Shown one piece after another: positions 8,775 to 18,512 of a DNA stretch of 50,227 nt. Under the pieces are notes generated by a model. The model saw only the letters and a list, made by a program, of their open reading frames with translations, was not told the origin of the DNA and did no database searches. Source of the stretch: Hellea sp. (lineage in GTDB: Bacteria; Pseudomonadota; Alphaproteobacteria; Caulobacterales; Maricaulaceae); contig JABABK010000017.1 of NCBI GenBank assembly GCA_014238285.1, forward strand, positions 1 through 50,227, written 5' to 3'. The position numbers were made by a program, and so were the translations under genes. Position 1 is the first letter of the stretch; each line of letters opens with the position of its first letter.

Positions 8775-9236
8775 TCAGTTACAAAGATAGCCTTTGACCA
8801 TCGCGCCAGCTTTGCCCATGTCGACCCGTCCAGCATAATCGCTTTTTAGCTGGCCCATGATTTTGCCCATGGATTTGAGGCAGGTCGCGCCGTTATCTTT
8901 AACATAACCTTCGATAACCGTTTTAAGCTCAGCTTCGGTTAGAGGCGTTGGCATGAATTTACGAATAACGTCAATCTCTGAACGCTCACGCTCGGCAAGC
9001 TCGGGACGCCCATTATCCTCATAGGTCGTAGCGCTTTCAACGCGCTGTTTCACCATTTTAGCCAATAATGACATAATTTCACTATCATCAATTCCGCCGC
9101 ATCGGTCTTCGGCGCGAGCCGCAATGTCTCGATCTTTAATCGCAGCGCGAACCAATCTGAGGGTGGCAACGCGAATGGCGTCTTTAGTTTTCATAGCGTC
9201 TTTGACGCTGGTCGAAATCTCTTCACGCAGGGGCAT
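8775..9236 (-). CDS. GatB/YqeY domain protein
   Basis: A 153-residue soluble protein of the GatB/YqeY family: MPLREEISTSVKDAMKTKD at the N-terminus, a helical domain with RLVRAAIKDRDIAAR, then the YqeY tail with RKFMPTPLTEAEL and MGKIMGQLKSDYAGRVDMG. The tail domain is shared with the C-terminus of GatB, where it contacts tRNA. Its free-standing role is not well established. The start is the ATG at 9236, with AAGGA 5 bases upstream; an in-frame extension to 9293 lacks a ribosome binding site and adds an unconserved tail. It is divergent from carA. Confidence 0.9.
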   Translation of the reverse strand: MPLREEISTSVKDAMKTKDAIRVATLRLVRAAIKDRDIAARAEDRCGGIDDSEIMSLLAKMVKQRVESATTYEDNGRPELAERERSEIDVIRKFMPTPLTEAELKTVIEGYVKDNGATCLKSMGKIMGQLKSDYAGRVDMGKAGAMVKGYLCN

Positions 9237-9440
9237 AAATGTCCTTAATGTCTCTCTTGACCCTCTTACGGGGCTGATTATGCAAGATTTCACAGCTAAA
9301 TCAGATCGTCAATCCTTCTACTGCGGTTTCCGCCTGTGGATTTTAATCTTTTCTTTGCTTTCTCTCTTGCGTCTTGAGCCGCTAGCCTTAAAACGGGCCA
9401 ACCTTTGAAAACGCGTGCCTCTACACAAAGGAATAGGCAA

Positions 9441-10589
9441 ATGCAAGAGCTGACCCCCAACCCCACCGCAGCGCTAGTTCTGGCGACGGGACAGGTTTTT
9501 TACGGCCAAGGCTGCGGAGCCGTAGGCGATGCCGTCGGCGAAGTTTGTTTTAACACCGCCATGACCGGATATCAGGAAATCCTGACCGACCCGTCTTATG
9601 CCCAGCAAGTCATTTGTTTTACTTTCCCGCATGTCGGCAATACTGGCACGAATTCAGAAGATGAAGAAGCCAGCACACAGCGCGCAGAAAAAGCCGCCAT
9701 TGGCGCGATTTTTAAAGCCCCAATCACGCCGCCATCGAGCTGGCGCGATGAAAACCCACTTGGCCCGTGGATGAAGGACCGAAACATCATAGGTATTTCC
9801 GGCGTCGATACACGCGCTCTAACTTCTTATATACGTGACAATGGCATGCCAAATGGCGTGATCGCTCACAGCCCAGAAGGCAAATTTGACGTTGACGCGC
9901 TGACGGAAAAAGCCCGTTCATGGAACGGCCTTGTCGGCGCTGACCTTGCCGCCGATGTTGCCACACAAGATGCCTTTGACTGGAAACAATCGAGCTATGT
10001 CTGGCCAGAAGGCTATTCCGATAAAGACGGTGTCAAGAAAGTTGTCGTCATTGATTACGGCGTGAAGCGTAATATTTTGCGAAACCTCGTAGCCCAAGAC
10101 ATGGCCGTCCGAGTTGTGCCGAGCACTATCAGCGCTAAAGATATTCTAGAGTTAAAACCCGACGGCGTGGTTCTATCCAACGGCCCGGGTGACCCGGCGG
10201 CCACTGGCGATTACGCCATTCCCGTTATTCAAGACTTGATCAAAGCTGATATGCCCATCCTTGGTATTTGCCTCGGTCATCAAATGCTCGCCCTAGCGCT
10301 TGGCGCTAAAACCATGAAAATGGACCAAGGCCATCACGGTGCCAACCACCCTGTCAAAGACTATACAACAGACAAAGTCGAAATCGTCTCGATGAACCAC
10401 GGCTTTGCCGTCGATAGCGATAGCCTGCCAGACACATGCGAAGAAACTCATGTTTCACTTTTCGACGGTTCAAACTGCGGCATCCGCCTTAAAGGTAAAC
10501 CGGTTTTTTCAGTCCAACACCACCCGGAAGCCAGCCCCGGCCCGCAAGATAGTTTCTATCTATTTGAAAGGTTTGCGCGGGCGCTTTAA
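9441..10589 (+). CDS. carA: Carbamoyl-phosphate synthase small (glutaminase) subunit
   Basis: Hydrolyses glutamine and channels ammonia to CarB for carbamoyl phosphate, the precursor of arginine and pyrimidines. The 382 residues contain the N-terminal CPSase small domain ([17 protein letters not shown]) and a class I glutamine amidotransferase with nucleophile Cys in LGICLGHQ and His/Glu in HHPEASPGP. The start is the ATG at 9441, preceded by AAAGGA; a TTG-initiated extension to 9405 has no support. carB is not in the window after carA, so the two subunits are probably not in one operon here. The 200-base spacer to yqeY holds the carA promoter. Confidence 0.96.
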   Translation: MQELTPNPTAALVLATGQVFYGQGCGAVGDAVGEVCFNTAMTGYQEILTDPSYAQQVICFTFPHVGNTGTNSEDEEASTQRAEKAAIGAIFKAPITPPSSWRDENPLGPWMKDRNIIGISGVDTRALTSYIRDNGMPNGVIAHSPEGKFDVDALTEKARSWNGLVGADLAADVATQDAFDWKQSSYVWPEGYSDKDGVKKVVVIDYGVKRNILRNLVAQDMAVRVVPSTISAKDILELKPDGVVLSNGPGDPAATGDYAIPVIQDLIKADMPILGICLGHQMLALALGAKTMKMDQGHHGANHPVKDYTTDKVEIVSMNHGFAVDSDSLPDTCEETHVSLFDGSNCGIRLKGKPVFSVQHHPEASPGPQDSFYLFERFARAL

Positions 10590-10722
10590 ATATAAAGTCA
10601 GACAATAAAGCAAAAAGCGCTTCACGGCATGATCGTAAACTAAGTCTTTACCATTTTCCCTCACAGGTTGTTTGTGGGGTAAATAATCCTACGTGTTATT
10701 TTTTATCCATGTGGGAGACATC

Positions 10723-12576
10723 ATGAAATTCTTTAACTACTCTTTTGGCCGTATGGCTGTATCAATGCTGGCTTTGAGCACAGTACTTTTAACGGCAAAT
10801 GCCACGGCGCAAACCATAGAAATGATTACGCGCGCGCCAGACGGAAGCGGGGCAGATAACAGTTCCTATTCACCTACCTTCTCTGAAGACGGCCAATCTA
10901 TTTGGGTACGATCACGGGCCCGAAATTTGGTATCGCCAGACTACTCTTCTACAACAGAGGCATTTTTGTATGATCGCACCACCGGACTGCTCGATCGTGT
11001 TTTTGAACAAGAGACAACCACATCATATATTCCGACTATGTCTGGCGATCAGCGATATGTGGCTTATACTTCCTATCTGTCAGCTTCACAAATTTACGTT
11101 TATGACCGAATATCTGAAGTGACTGAGTTAATTTCAGTTGGCGTGGGAGGGCTTGAAGGCAATTTGGCGTCAAACGGTGCATTTATATCCGATGATGGGC
11201 GTTATGTTGCATTTAGCTCTGAAGCCAGTGACCTTGTCGCTGATGACACAAATGGTGTCAGAGACATCTTTGTAAGAGACCGGCAATCCCAAACAACCAT
11301 CAGAGTTTCTGTGGCATCTGACGGAAGTCAGGCCGATGATTATTCTGGCGCTCTACGGATTACGGCGGATGGCACAGAAGTTTTGTTTTCATCTGAAGCC
11401 AGTAATTTTGTTGCTAATGATGATGATGGAAAGTTTGATGTATTTGCCTACTCTTTGGAAACTAACGAAACCACGCTCGTTTCAATTGGCCTGGATGGCC
11501 AACCCGGTGACAATGTCGACAATTTATATGACATGACACCAGATGGCCGGTTTGTTCTTGTTTCTTCAACCTCATCGAATGTAGAAGCCAGCGCAGACGG
11601 AACTTATACGACGCTCTTTTTATATGACCGCGAACTAGGCATAGTTCAGAAAGTTCCTTTCACAGAAGATGGCGGCGAACTCAATACTCACTCAGGCTCG
11701 GCAAAAGTCTCTGACGATGGTAGATATGTCACTTTTGATTCCAATGCTGATAACATTGTCGCCAACGACACAAATGCAACAAAAGACGTTTTTCTGCGTG
11801 ACCTTGTCGACCAGACAACGCGCTTACTTTCGATCAGTCAATTGGGCGGATCTGGTGATGGGTACTCTTATTCACCAAACATATCAGCTGATGGCCAATA
11901 TGTAGCTTTTGGTTCTGCCGCATCCGATTTGGTGCCTAATGACATTAATGGATATCAGGATGTTTTTGTCATCCCAACAGCTTTGCCGAATGAACCCCCA
12001 ACAGCCAATGCCGGATCAGATCAATCTGCGTTGGAGGGCAGCTCATTCTTTTTGGATGGATCAGCCAGCTCAGACCCTGACGAAGACGATTTGACTTATA
12101 ACTGGACACTTTATAGTCAGCCCACCGATAGCTTAGCGGCGCTTGACAGCACAGAGTCTCAACCAAGCTTTACGCCAGATGTTCCCGGTACTTATCAAGT
12201 CTCGCTCATTGTGAATGACGATACCGATGATAGCGCGGAAGACTTGGTTGAACTCACCGTCATTGATGACGTGGTTCATGCGGCGAACCTCATCCAATCC
12301 GCCAGAGACATACTAGAAGCGATGTCAATCACTGATTTACCATGGAGTGGCGGCCGCACGAAAATGTTAAATTGGCTCGATAATTCCCTAGGCTACATTA
12401 CATCAGAAGACTATCTCAATGCAAAAAAACAAATGAACAAAACTAAAAGACGTGTCGATGGTTGCGCTGCAAACGGCATACCTGACACCAAAGACTGGGT
12501 TAAAACTTGCGCGGCACAAGACACCGTCTACCCTCTATTACAAGAGGCCAAAAACATTTTGAAAGCCAATCAATAG
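10723..12576 (+). CDS. Secreted beta-propeller protein with a PKD-like domain
   Basis: A 617-residue exported protein. A signal peptide of about 29 residues ends in ANATAQ. Residues of about 30-430 hold repeated blades of the TolB/WD40-like type, each with a DGRYVAFSS-like strand and a DIFVRD-like strand, at least six copies. A PKD/Ig-like domain follows (PPTANAGSDQSALEGSS to YQVSLIVND). A helical C-terminal module of about 100 residues has two Cys (DGCAAN and VKTCAAQ) that probably pair. Start at ATG 10723 with GGGAGA upstream; the in-frame extension to 10693 is unlikely. The role is unknown; binding or periplasmic scaffolding is the fair guess. Confidence 0.85.
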   Translation: MKFFNYSFGRMAVSMLALSTVLLTANATAQTIEMITRAPDGSGADNSSYSPTFSEDGQSIWVRSRARNLVSPDYSSTTEAFLYDRTTGLLDRVFEQETTTSYIPTMSGDQRYVAYTSYLSASQIYVYDRISEVTELISVGVGGLEGNLASNGAFISDDGRYVAFSSEASDLVADDTNGVRDIFVRDRQSQTTIRVSVASDGSQADDYSGALRITADGTEVLFSSEASNFVANDDDGKFDVFAYSLETNETTLVSIGLDGQPGDNVDNLYDMTPDGRFVLVSSTSSNVEASADGTYTTLFLYDRELGIVQKVPFTEDGGELNTHSGSAKVSDDGRYVTFDSNADNIVANDTNATKDVFLRDLVDQTTRLLSISQLGGSGDGYSYSPNISADGQYVAFGSAASDLVPNDINGYQDVFVIPTALPNEPPTANAGSDQSALEGSSFFLDGSASSDPDEDDLTYNWTLYSQPTDSLAALDSTESQPSFTPDVPGTYQVSLIVNDDTDDSAEDLVELTVIDDVVHAANLIQSARDILEAMSITDLPWSGGRTKMLNWLDNSLGYITSEDYLNAKKQMNKTKRRVDGCAANGIPDTKDWVKTCAAQDTVYPLLQEAKNILKANQ

Positions 12577-12610
12577 ATTAGCCAGATACGAATAACGTTC
12601 CCACACAAGC

Positions 12611-12630
12611 CCTTCATAAGTCCATGAAGG
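12611..12630. terminator. Hairpin between convergent genes
   Basis: CCTTCAT (12611-12617) pairs with ATGAAGG (12624-12630) around a 6-base loop, between the propeller gene and the end of the E2 gene. No T-run follows on either strand; a weak bidirectional terminator is possible. Confidence 0.35.
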
Positions 12631-12684
12631 CGCTTCACTGAAATCGGTTCCTACATCAATATAGCGTAGGGCTGATTTCAGGCG

Positions 12685-14157
12685 TTACTCCAAAAACATC
12701 AAGAGAGGGTCCTCTAACAATCCCTTCATATATTGCATCATGGCGGCGGCGTCATAGCCGTCGATGATACGGTGGTCGCAAGAAATCGAGAAGTTCATCA
12801 CAAGACGTTCTTTGACTTCGCCGTTTTCGAGTACGAGTTTTGGGCGAATTTTATTGGGGCCAAAAATCGCGACTTCAGGGCGGTTAATTACTGGCGTCGT
12901 CACGATACCGCCAAGTGGGCCAAGCGATGTTAGGGTTGTCGTTGCGCCAGTAAGCTCATCTTTAGTCAAAGTAGCGTTACGCGCGCCTTCGGCGAGACGA
13001 ACAATTTCTTTTGATGTTTCCCACACGCTCAAGCTTTGCGCGTTTTTGATGACGGGCACTAATAAGCCTTGATCGGTTTGTGCGGCCATGCCCAGATGAA
13101 TAGGTTCAAACTGTGAGAGATAGCCTTGCTCATCGCGATACAATGCATTCATTTGCGGCCATTTTCTAAGGCCTGATACGAGCGCGCGAATGATAAACGG
13201 CAAGACCGTGAGCTTTGGTTTATCATCGCTCTTTTTCTCGTTTAGTCTTTTACGAAGGGCTTCGAGCTCCGTCACATCTATTTCTTCCACATAGGTGAAA
13301 TGCGGGATATTGCGTTTGGACGCCTGCATGCGCTCAGCAATCAGGCGGCGCATACCGATGATTTTGATGCGGTTTTCACCTATCTCTGGCTCTAATGCTT
13401 TTTCAAACTTATCAAGGTCAGTATGAGTGATAATTCCGGACGCTGATATTTTAGATAAATCAATGCCCGCATCTTTTGCGCGTTTACGCACGGCAGGCGA
13501 TGCCAAAGCCTTGCCCGCATTTGGCTTTGTGATCGCAGTCTTTGAGGCCTTAGGTTTTACGGGTGCTTTGGGTTTGTTCGGCTTAGCCACTGGAACAACC
13601 GCCACAGGCACAGCGCCCTCAACATTATCAAATACGACAAGATCAGCGCCGACCGCAATTATATCGCCTTCGGCGCAGCCAAGCTTGATTGCCGTTCCGG
13701 TAACAGGCGCTGTCAGCTCGATCGTGGCTTTGTCGGTCATGGCATCAGCGACAGGCTGGTCTTCTTCGACCTGATCACCCTCAGAAATGTGCCAAGCGGT
13801 AATTTCCGCTTCAACCACGCCTTCGCCAATATCTGGCATTTTAAAGCTAAAGCTTCCGCTAGAAGTCGACGGGGCCTCAACGGTTGGCATGTCAGGAATA
13901 TCGTCTTCGATGTCTTCGTCAGTTTCGAACACGACAAGATCAGCGCCGACGGCAATCATATCCCCGGCTTCACAGCCAAGAGATTGAATGACACCCGTCA
14001 GTGGCGCGGTCAGTTCAATCGTGGCTTTATCTGTCATGGCGTCAGCAACTGGCTGATCTTCTTCGACCATTTCGCCTACGGCGACATGCCAAGCTGTGAT
14101 TTCAGCCTCGACGACGCCTTCGCCGATATCCGGCATTTTAAAATGAAACTTACCCAC
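12685..14157 (-). CDS. bkdB: E2 component of branched-chain 2-oxoacid dehydrogenase, two lipoyl domains
   Basis: Dihydrolipoamide acyltransferase that carries acyl groups from E1 to CoA. Two lipoyl domains lie at about 1-80 and 102-180, each with the swinging lysine in MTDKATIEL (Lys44 and Lys143). A Pro/Lys/Ala-rich linker, an E1/E3-binding domain (SPAVRKRAKDAGIDLSKI) and the acyltransferase domain with active His in SCDHRIIDGYD follow. Two near-identical lipoyl domains are unusual for BCKDH E2, which normally has one. It is the last gene of the E1a-E1b-E2 operon, 4 bases after E1 beta. No E3 gene follows, so lipoamide dehydrogenase must come from elsewhere. Confidence 0.93.
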   Translation of the reverse strand: MGKFHFKMPDIGEGVVEAEITAWHVAVGEMVEEDQPVADAMTDKATIELTAPLTGVIQSLGCEAGDMIAVGADLVVFETDEDIEDDIPDMPTVEAPSTSSGSFSFKMPDIGEGVVEAEITAWHISEGDQVEEDQPVADAMTDKATIELTAPVTGTAIKLGCAEGDIIAVGADLVVFDNVEGAVPVAVVPVAKPNKPKAPVKPKASKTAITKPNAGKALASPAVRKRAKDAGIDLSKISASGIITHTDLDKFEKALEPEIGENRIKIIGMRRLIAERMQASKRNIPHFTYVEEIDVTELEALRKRLNEKKSDDKPKLTVLPFIIRALVSGLRKWPQMNALYRDEQGYLSQFEPIHLGMAAQTDQGLLVPVIKNAQSLSVWETSKEIVRLAEGARNATLTKDELTGATTTLTSLGPLGGIVTTPVINRPEVAIFGPNKIRPKLVLENGEVKERLVMNFSISCDHRIIDGYDAAAMMQYMKGLLEDPLLMFLE

Positions 14158-14161
14158 GGGT

Positions 14162-15175
14162 TTAGCCTTCTAGAACTTTGCGAATGGCCTTCTTAACCCG
14201 AATTGGTCCCGGGAAATAGGCCCATTCTTGCGCGTGCGGGTAAGGTGTGTCCCAGCCCGTGACGCGCTCGATCGGCGCTTCGAGAGAATAGAAACAATGT
14301 TCTTGAACTTGCGATATTAATTCAGCGCCGAAGCCTGATGTTTTCGTCGCTTCGTGCAAGATAACACATCGCCCGGTCTTTTTGACAGATTCTTGAATAG
14401 CATCAATATCGAGAGGCAAGAGTGAACGCAGATCAAGTATATCGGCAGATACGCCAAGCTCAGCGGCGGCGGCTTCAGCAACCCAAACCATTGTGCCGTA
14501 GGTCAAAATGGTAAGATCTTCGCCCTCTGCGATTTGGCGCGCTTTTTCAAACTCAACCCGGTAATGGCCTTCTGGCACTTCGCCAAGCTCATGGCCTGAC
14601 CAGTTGACAGCCGGTGTGTGCGGGTCGCCATAAAACGGCCCATTGTAAAGCCGCTTTGGCTCTAAGAATAAAACCGGATCATTATCTTCAATCGCCGTGA
14701 TCAAGAGCCCTTTGGCATCATAAGGGTTTGACGGGATGATGGTTTTAAGGCCCGCAATATGGGTAAACAAAGCCTCCGGACTTTGACTATGAGTTTGACC
14801 GCCATAAATACCGCCACCGACAGGTGTGCGGATGGTTAAAGGCGCTGTGAACTCACCATTAGATCGGTACCGAAGACGCGCGGCTTCTGACGCGATTTGG
14901 TCGTAGCCAGGATAGATATAATCTGCGAACTGGATTTCAGCGATCGGCCGTAATCCGGCCGCGGCCATGCCAATGGCGATTCCCATAATGCCGCCTTCGG
15001 AAATTGGCGTATCAAAACAGCGGTGCAAACCGTGCTTTTCGGCTAGGCCAGCCGTACAACGGAACACGCCGCCAAAAAACCCAACATCTTCGCCGAACAC
15101 TAAAACATCTGGGTCTTGGCCCATTTTCACATCCATAGCCGAGCGGATGGCTTCGATCATATTCATTTGCGCCAT
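14162..15175 (-). CDS. bkdA2: E1 beta subunit of branched-chain 2-oxoacid dehydrogenase
   Basis: Forms the thiamine-diphosphate E1 heterotetramer with the alpha subunit and decarboxylates the 2-oxoacids of Val, Leu and Ile. The 337 residues show the transketolase central domain (VLVFGEDVGFFGGVFR, then RPIAEIQFADYIYPGYDQ) and the C-terminal transketolase domain (GRCVILHEATKTSGFGAEL). The GVFRCTAGL wording is that of branched-chain rather than pyruvate E1 beta. Only 3 bases separate it from the alpha gene and 4 from E2, which fits translational coupling. Confidence 0.94.
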   Translation of the reverse strand: MAQMNMIEAIRSAMDVKMGQDPDVLVFGEDVGFFGGVFRCTAGLAEKHGLHRCFDTPISEGGIMGIAIGMAAAGLRPIAEIQFADYIYPGYDQIASEAARLRYRSNGEFTAPLTIRTPVGGGIYGGQTHSQSPEALFTHIAGLKTIIPSNPYDAKGLLITAIEDNDPVLFLEPKRLYNGPFYGDPHTPAVNWSGHELGEVPEGHYRVEFEKARQIAEGEDLTILTYGTMVWVAEAAAAELGVSADILDLRSLLPLDIDAIQESVKKTGRCVILHEATKTSGFGAELISQVQEHCFYSLEAPIERVTGWDTPYPHAQEWAYFPGPIRVKKAIRKVLEG

Positions 15176-15178
15176 GGC

Positions 15179-16438
15179 TTAATCCTCCTGCTTTTGGGAG
15201 TATTCGTTCATGAACTCGTCGCGTTGATCTCGCAGGTGACGCGGCAGATCTTCATAGACTTGCTCGAACATGGTCTCCGGCGCAATACCTGTATCTGTTG
15301 CCATAGAGCCGAGCTTTTCGGCCGCCTTGTAAGACTTACGAATATAGGCGGTGATTTCTTTTACGAGGACTTCTTCTTGTTTGTCGTCCCATTCATTAAT
15401 GGCAACCATATGGGTTTTCAGGCGCTCTATAGGATCACCAAAAGGCCATACATCAGGCTCATCCTTGGGACGATATTTGGTCGGATCATCTGATGTCGAG
15501 TGGCCTTCCATGCGGTAGGTGAAATGCTCGATCACCGTTGCGCCGCCGCCGCGCCGCGCCCTCTCAGCTGCCCACTGCATGGCTGAATAAACCGCGAGGA
15601 AGTCATTACCGTCAACGCGTAGTGTGGCCAGGCCGTAGCCCGTGCCGCGCGCGGCGAAGGTTTCGCCCTCGCCCGCTGCAATGCCTTGAAAGCTCGAAAT
15701 CGCCCATTGGTTATTGACCACGTTGATAATGCAGGGCGCCCGGTAAGTTGATGCAAAGTTCAGAGCGTAATGGAAATCACCCTCGGCTGTCGCGCCCTCG
15801 CCCGTAATGACGGAAGCGATATCATCCGTGCCTTTATAAGCGCAGGCCATGCCCCAGCCGACGCCTTGAATCAACTGAGTACCCAAATTGCCCGAGACAG
15901 AGAAAAATCCATAATCCTTAAACGAGAACAAGATCGGCAAAGACTTACCCTGCAATGAGTCCCCCTTATTGGATAAGAGCTGACACATCATGTCTTCCAT
16001 GGGGCAACCGCGCGCGATCAAAATACCGATCTGTCGATAGGTCGGGAAGATCATGTCTTTTTTACGAAGGGCCATAGCCATGGCCACAGAAATTGCCTCT
16101 TCGCCCGTGCTTTTCATGTAAAAGGAAAGCTTACCTTGGCGCTGCATATTGAACATGCGCTCATCCATAGCCCGGTTGATCATCATGTTTTTGAGAGCCT
16201 CGCGCAGCGTATCCCCATCAAGACCCGGATTCCAGTCGCCTTCAATATCACCATTAAAGCGCATCACCCGGATCAGACCCAATGCGTGTTCCGCCGTATC
16301 ATGGGCATCCACCATGGGGTCAGGCCGAGACGGAGAATGTTTGACAGGCACAGAAATATGGGAATAATCCGGCTTATCACCCGGCCTAAACGGCGGCTCT
16401 GGAATATATAGACGTGATTGATTTGTTGGTTTAGACAT
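15179..16438 (-). CDS. bkdA1: E1 alpha subunit of branched-chain 2-oxoacid dehydrogenase
   Basis: A 419-residue thiamine-diphosphate-binding subunit. The cofactor motif begins GEGATAEGDFHYALNFA and ends in NNQWAISS. The phosphorylation-loop region FTYRMEGHSTSDDPTKYR is typical of branched-chain E1 alpha. The N-terminal extension (about 45 residues, FRPGDKPDYSHI) is also characteristic of bacterial BkdA1. First gene of the bkd operon, 141 bases from a divergent Lrp-type regulator, the usual arrangement for control of branched-chain amino-acid degradation. Confidence 0.94.
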   Translation of the reverse strand: MSKPTNQSRLYIPEPPFRPGDKPDYSHISVPVKHSPSRPDPMVDAHDTAEHALGLIRVMRFNGDIEGDWNPGLDGDTLREALKNMMINRAMDERMFNMQRQGKLSFYMKSTGEEAISVAMAMALRKKDMIFPTYRQIGILIARGCPMEDMMCQLLSNKGDSLQGKSLPILFSFKDYGFFSVSGNLGTQLIQGVGWGMACAYKGTDDIASVITGEGATAEGDFHYALNFASTYRAPCIINVVNNQWAISSFQGIAAGEGETFAARGTGYGLATLRVDGNDFLAVYSAMQWAAERARRGGGATVIEHFTYRMEGHSTSDDPTKYRPKDEPDVWPFGDPIERLKTHMVAINEWDDKQEEVLVKEITAYIRKSYKAAEKLGSMATDTGIAPETMFEQVYEDLPRHLRDQRDEFMNEYSQKQED

Positions 16439-16579
16439 GACTGAATTTCCGATGAGTCTGAAAAAATGTGACTATTGGTGATAATACCTTAAAATATATC
16501 AAATTTTATAAGTTTTTTTGTTGTAATTTGATTATTATTAGAATAATTTGCCGCAATTACGAACAAAAGAGAAAAAATC
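16439..16579. promoter_or_regulatory. Divergent control region between bkd and its Lrp-type regulator
   Basis: A very A/T-rich 141-base spacer holding both promoters. ATTATT and AATAAT form a 6-bp inverted repeat around ATTAG near 16530-16548, the kind of A/T dyad Lrp-family proteins bind. The regulator start at 16580 has AGAGA upstream. The binding assignment is inference from layout and composition. Confidence 0.5.
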
Positions 16580-17074
16580 ATGCCGGGACAAATTGACGGA
16601 ATAGACGCAAAAATATTACACCTCATTCAAAATAACGCGGCCCTGTCTGTCGCTGATATCGCCGACAAGGTTGGCTTATCCTCTTCGCCCTGTTGGCGCC
16701 GAATCAAGCGTATGGAAGAACTTGGTATTATTCAAGACCGCGTGACGATTTTAAACCGCAAAGAGCTAGGCCTAGACTTCGAAGTTTTCGTCGCCATCAA
16801 GCTCACCTTGCCGAACCGCGTCAATATGGAAAAATTTGAAAAAGCTATCGCTACCATGCCCGAAGTCATTCAATGCGCCGTCGTTACAGGCGCCGTCGAC
16901 TTCATGCTGCGTATCGTCACCAAAGACATGCACGCCTATGACGATTTCCTGCGCGAAGAACTCCTCGGCATTGATTTGATATCAGATGTCCAGTCACGGA
17001 TTGTCCTGCGTCAAAGTAAAGAGACTTACGCTTTGCCGCTGAATTTAATTTCGAGTGCTGTGCCTAGAGGGTAA
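16580..17074 (+). CDS. Lrp/AsnC family regulator, probably of the bkd operon
   Basis: A 164-residue protein with an N-terminal winged helix-turn-helix (IDAKILHLIQNNA, then VADIADKVGLSSSPCWRRI) and a C-terminal RAM ligand-binding domain (about 75-150; VIQCAVVTGAVDFMLRIV). It resembles BkdR, which senses branched-chain amino acids and activates bkd in Pseudomonas. The divergent position 141 bases from bkdA1 supports that role; the ligand is not shown. No other gene follows closely on the same strand. Confidence 0.88.
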   Translation: MPGQIDGIDAKILHLIQNNAALSVADIADKVGLSSSPCWRRIKRMEELGIIQDRVTILNRKELGLDFEVFVAIKLTLPNRVNMEKFEKAIATMPEVIQCAVVTGAVDFMLRIVTKDMHAYDDFLREELLGIDLISDVQSRIVLRQSKETYALPLNLISSAVPRG

Positions 17075-17123
17075 AACAAGTTATTGAATTCGAAAGCCGT
17101 AACGCGAGACGGTTAAGACTGGC

Positions 17124-17723
17124 TCATCCCAATTTATAAATTATTTCATTGCCCCGTAACACGTGCATGGTCAAAGCGCCGTCACGAACCAACATGGCCA
17201 AGATGGCCGTCAATTCTGGTTCGCTCAATGTATTTTGCCCCGCGTTTAAGATGCTTTGAGCCGTAAAACCTCGATTGGGTGAAGCTTGAAACAGCCCCCA
17301 TACATCTTTTTTATGAGCGCGCATGCCTTCAAATTGAGGCGATGCCTTGAACTTGGCTGGATGCCCTCCCGCTTCAAGAACTATATCAGTACCATCATTA
17401 GCCACCATGATCGCTTCTATGGCCTTGGCATGATCAATGGCTTGTTTTTCGATGACTCGCTCAATCTCAATGTCGCCAATTTTCAGACGCGACCAAGGGA
17501 AATATGTGGCAAAAATCGTCACCACACTGGTCGCTATAAGTATTTTTCCGCCTAAAGCTTCTGGCGATGGGTATTTATCTTTCGCGAAGATATGCAAAAT
17601 AATCGAGAGACAAACAATAGCAATTAGCGATAAAGCTATCGCCGTTAAAAAGTGCCTAGCCCAAGGCGGCATATCCATTATAGGCGCTTCGCGGCGTTTA
17701 GGTTTCGGTTTTTGAATAATCAT
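17124..17723 (-). CDS. Small two-helix membrane protein with a soluble C-terminal domain
   Basis: Family not recognised. The 199 residues have a basic N-terminus, two membrane helices at about 25-47 and 60-80, then a soluble part. Residues of about 95-140 look like a short alpha/beta stretch. The last 60 (LSEPELTAILAMLVRDGAL and HVLRGNEIIYKL) read like a small helical or winged-helix fold. GAGGGA lies 4 bases before the ATG. The gene stands alone between the Lrp regulator (convergent) and the rplT terminator. A signal-sensing or membrane-anchored regulatory role is possible but unsupported. Confidence 0.7.
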   Translation of the reverse strand: MIIQKPKPKRREAPIMDMPPWARHFLTAIALSLIAIVCLSIILHIFAKDKYPSPEALGGKILIATSVVTIFATYFPWSRLKIGDIEIERVIEKQAIDHAKAIEAIMVANDGTDIVLEAGGHPAKFKASPQFEGMRAHKKDVWGLFQASPNRGFTAQSILNAGQNTLSEPELTAILAMLVRDGALTMHVLRGNEIIYKLG

Positions 17724-17802
17724 TTTTCCCTCTTATCTAGAGCGTGATTATGCAGAAACTCAGCACAGGCGCTGTGACCAATGTCACGGCTGTTTGGCCC
17801 AT

Positions 17803-17845
17803 AAAAAAGCCGCCTTCCCCAAAATATTTAGGAAGAGCGGCTTTT
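17803..17845 (-). terminator. Intrinsic terminator of rpmI-rplT
   Basis: On the minus strand AAAAGCCGCTCTTCC pairs with GGAAGGCGGCTTTT (one bulge) around an A/T loop, followed by TTTTTTAT. It lies 52 bases after the rplT stop and is one of the best intrinsic terminators in the window. Confidence 0.85.
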
Positions 17846-17896
17846 CAAATTTAATTAGAGCATTTTGCTCTGCAAATTGCTCCGAATAGAAAAAAC

Positions 17897-18274
17897 TTAA
17901 GCTGTAACCGTATGCGGTTGGCTGTGGTTTTTCTTGGCGACTTCAGCGAGAGCTGCGAAGCTTTCTGGCTCGTTACCTGCCATGTCAGCCAGAACCTTAC
18001 GGTCAAGCTCGATACCAGCTTTGTTCAGGCCGTCCATGAAACGGGAATATGTTAAGCCGTGAAGACGCGCACCAGCATTAATACGCTGGATCCAAAGGGC
18101 GCGATATTGGCGCTTCTTTAGTTTGCGGCCAATATAGGCATACTGACCGGCTTTTTCGACAGCTTGGTTAGCAATGCGAAATGTATTTTTACGGCGGCCG
18201 CGGTAACCCTTGGCTGCATCTGTGATTTTCTTGTGGCGGGCGTGTTTCGTAACGCCGCGTTTGACGCGAGACAT
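17897..18274 (-). CDS. rplT: 50S ribosomal protein L20
   Basis: A 23S rRNA-binding assembly protein of the large subunit. The 125 residues start [16 protein letters not shown], the highly basic N-terminal extension, and continue with [20 protein letters not shown] and DRKVLADMA, all diagnostic for L20. The tail is about 7 residues longer than in E. coli. It follows rpmI by 37 bases on the same strand and ends in a clear terminator. pheS, commonly next, is not adjacent here. Confidence 0.98.
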   Translation of the reverse strand: MSRVKRGVTKHARHKKITDAAKGYRGRRKNTFRIANQAVEKAGQYAYIGRKLKKRQYRALWIQRINAGARLHGLTYSRFMDGLNKAGIELDRKVLADMAGNEPESFAALAEVAKKNHSQPHTVTA

Positions 18275-18311
18275 AGTCTACTCCAAATTTAATTCTAAAA
18301 TAAAAGGGCTG

Positions 18312-18512
18312 TTAGCCGTTTGGCATGAATGATTTTTTGACGCGCTTGGCATCAACGTTTTTCAGCACTGTCGTGCCGCGTAGTTTACGAATTTGATCGT
18401 TAGAACGCTTGATCATTCCATGTTGTTTACCAGCTTGGCCAGCTTTCACTTTGCCACTTGCCGTCAATTTGAAGCGCTTTTTGGCGCCTGACTTGGTTTT
18501 CATTTTTGGCAT
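18312..18512 (-). CDS. rpmI: 50S ribosomal protein L35
   Basis: A 66-residue basic ribosomal protein: [20 protein letters not shown] and the conserved [21 protein letters not shown] lies 6 bases before the ATG. It is the first gene of rpmI-rplT. Upstream, AAACTC (18534-18539) and GAGTTT (18551-18556, plus-strand numbering) could form a small hairpin in the leader, where L20 represses translation in E. coli and Bacillus; at 6 bp it is only suggestive. Confidence 0.98.
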   Translation of the reverse strand: MPKMKTKSGAKKRFKLTASGKVKAGQAGKQHGMIKRSNDQIRKLRGTTVLKNVDAKRVKKSFMPNG

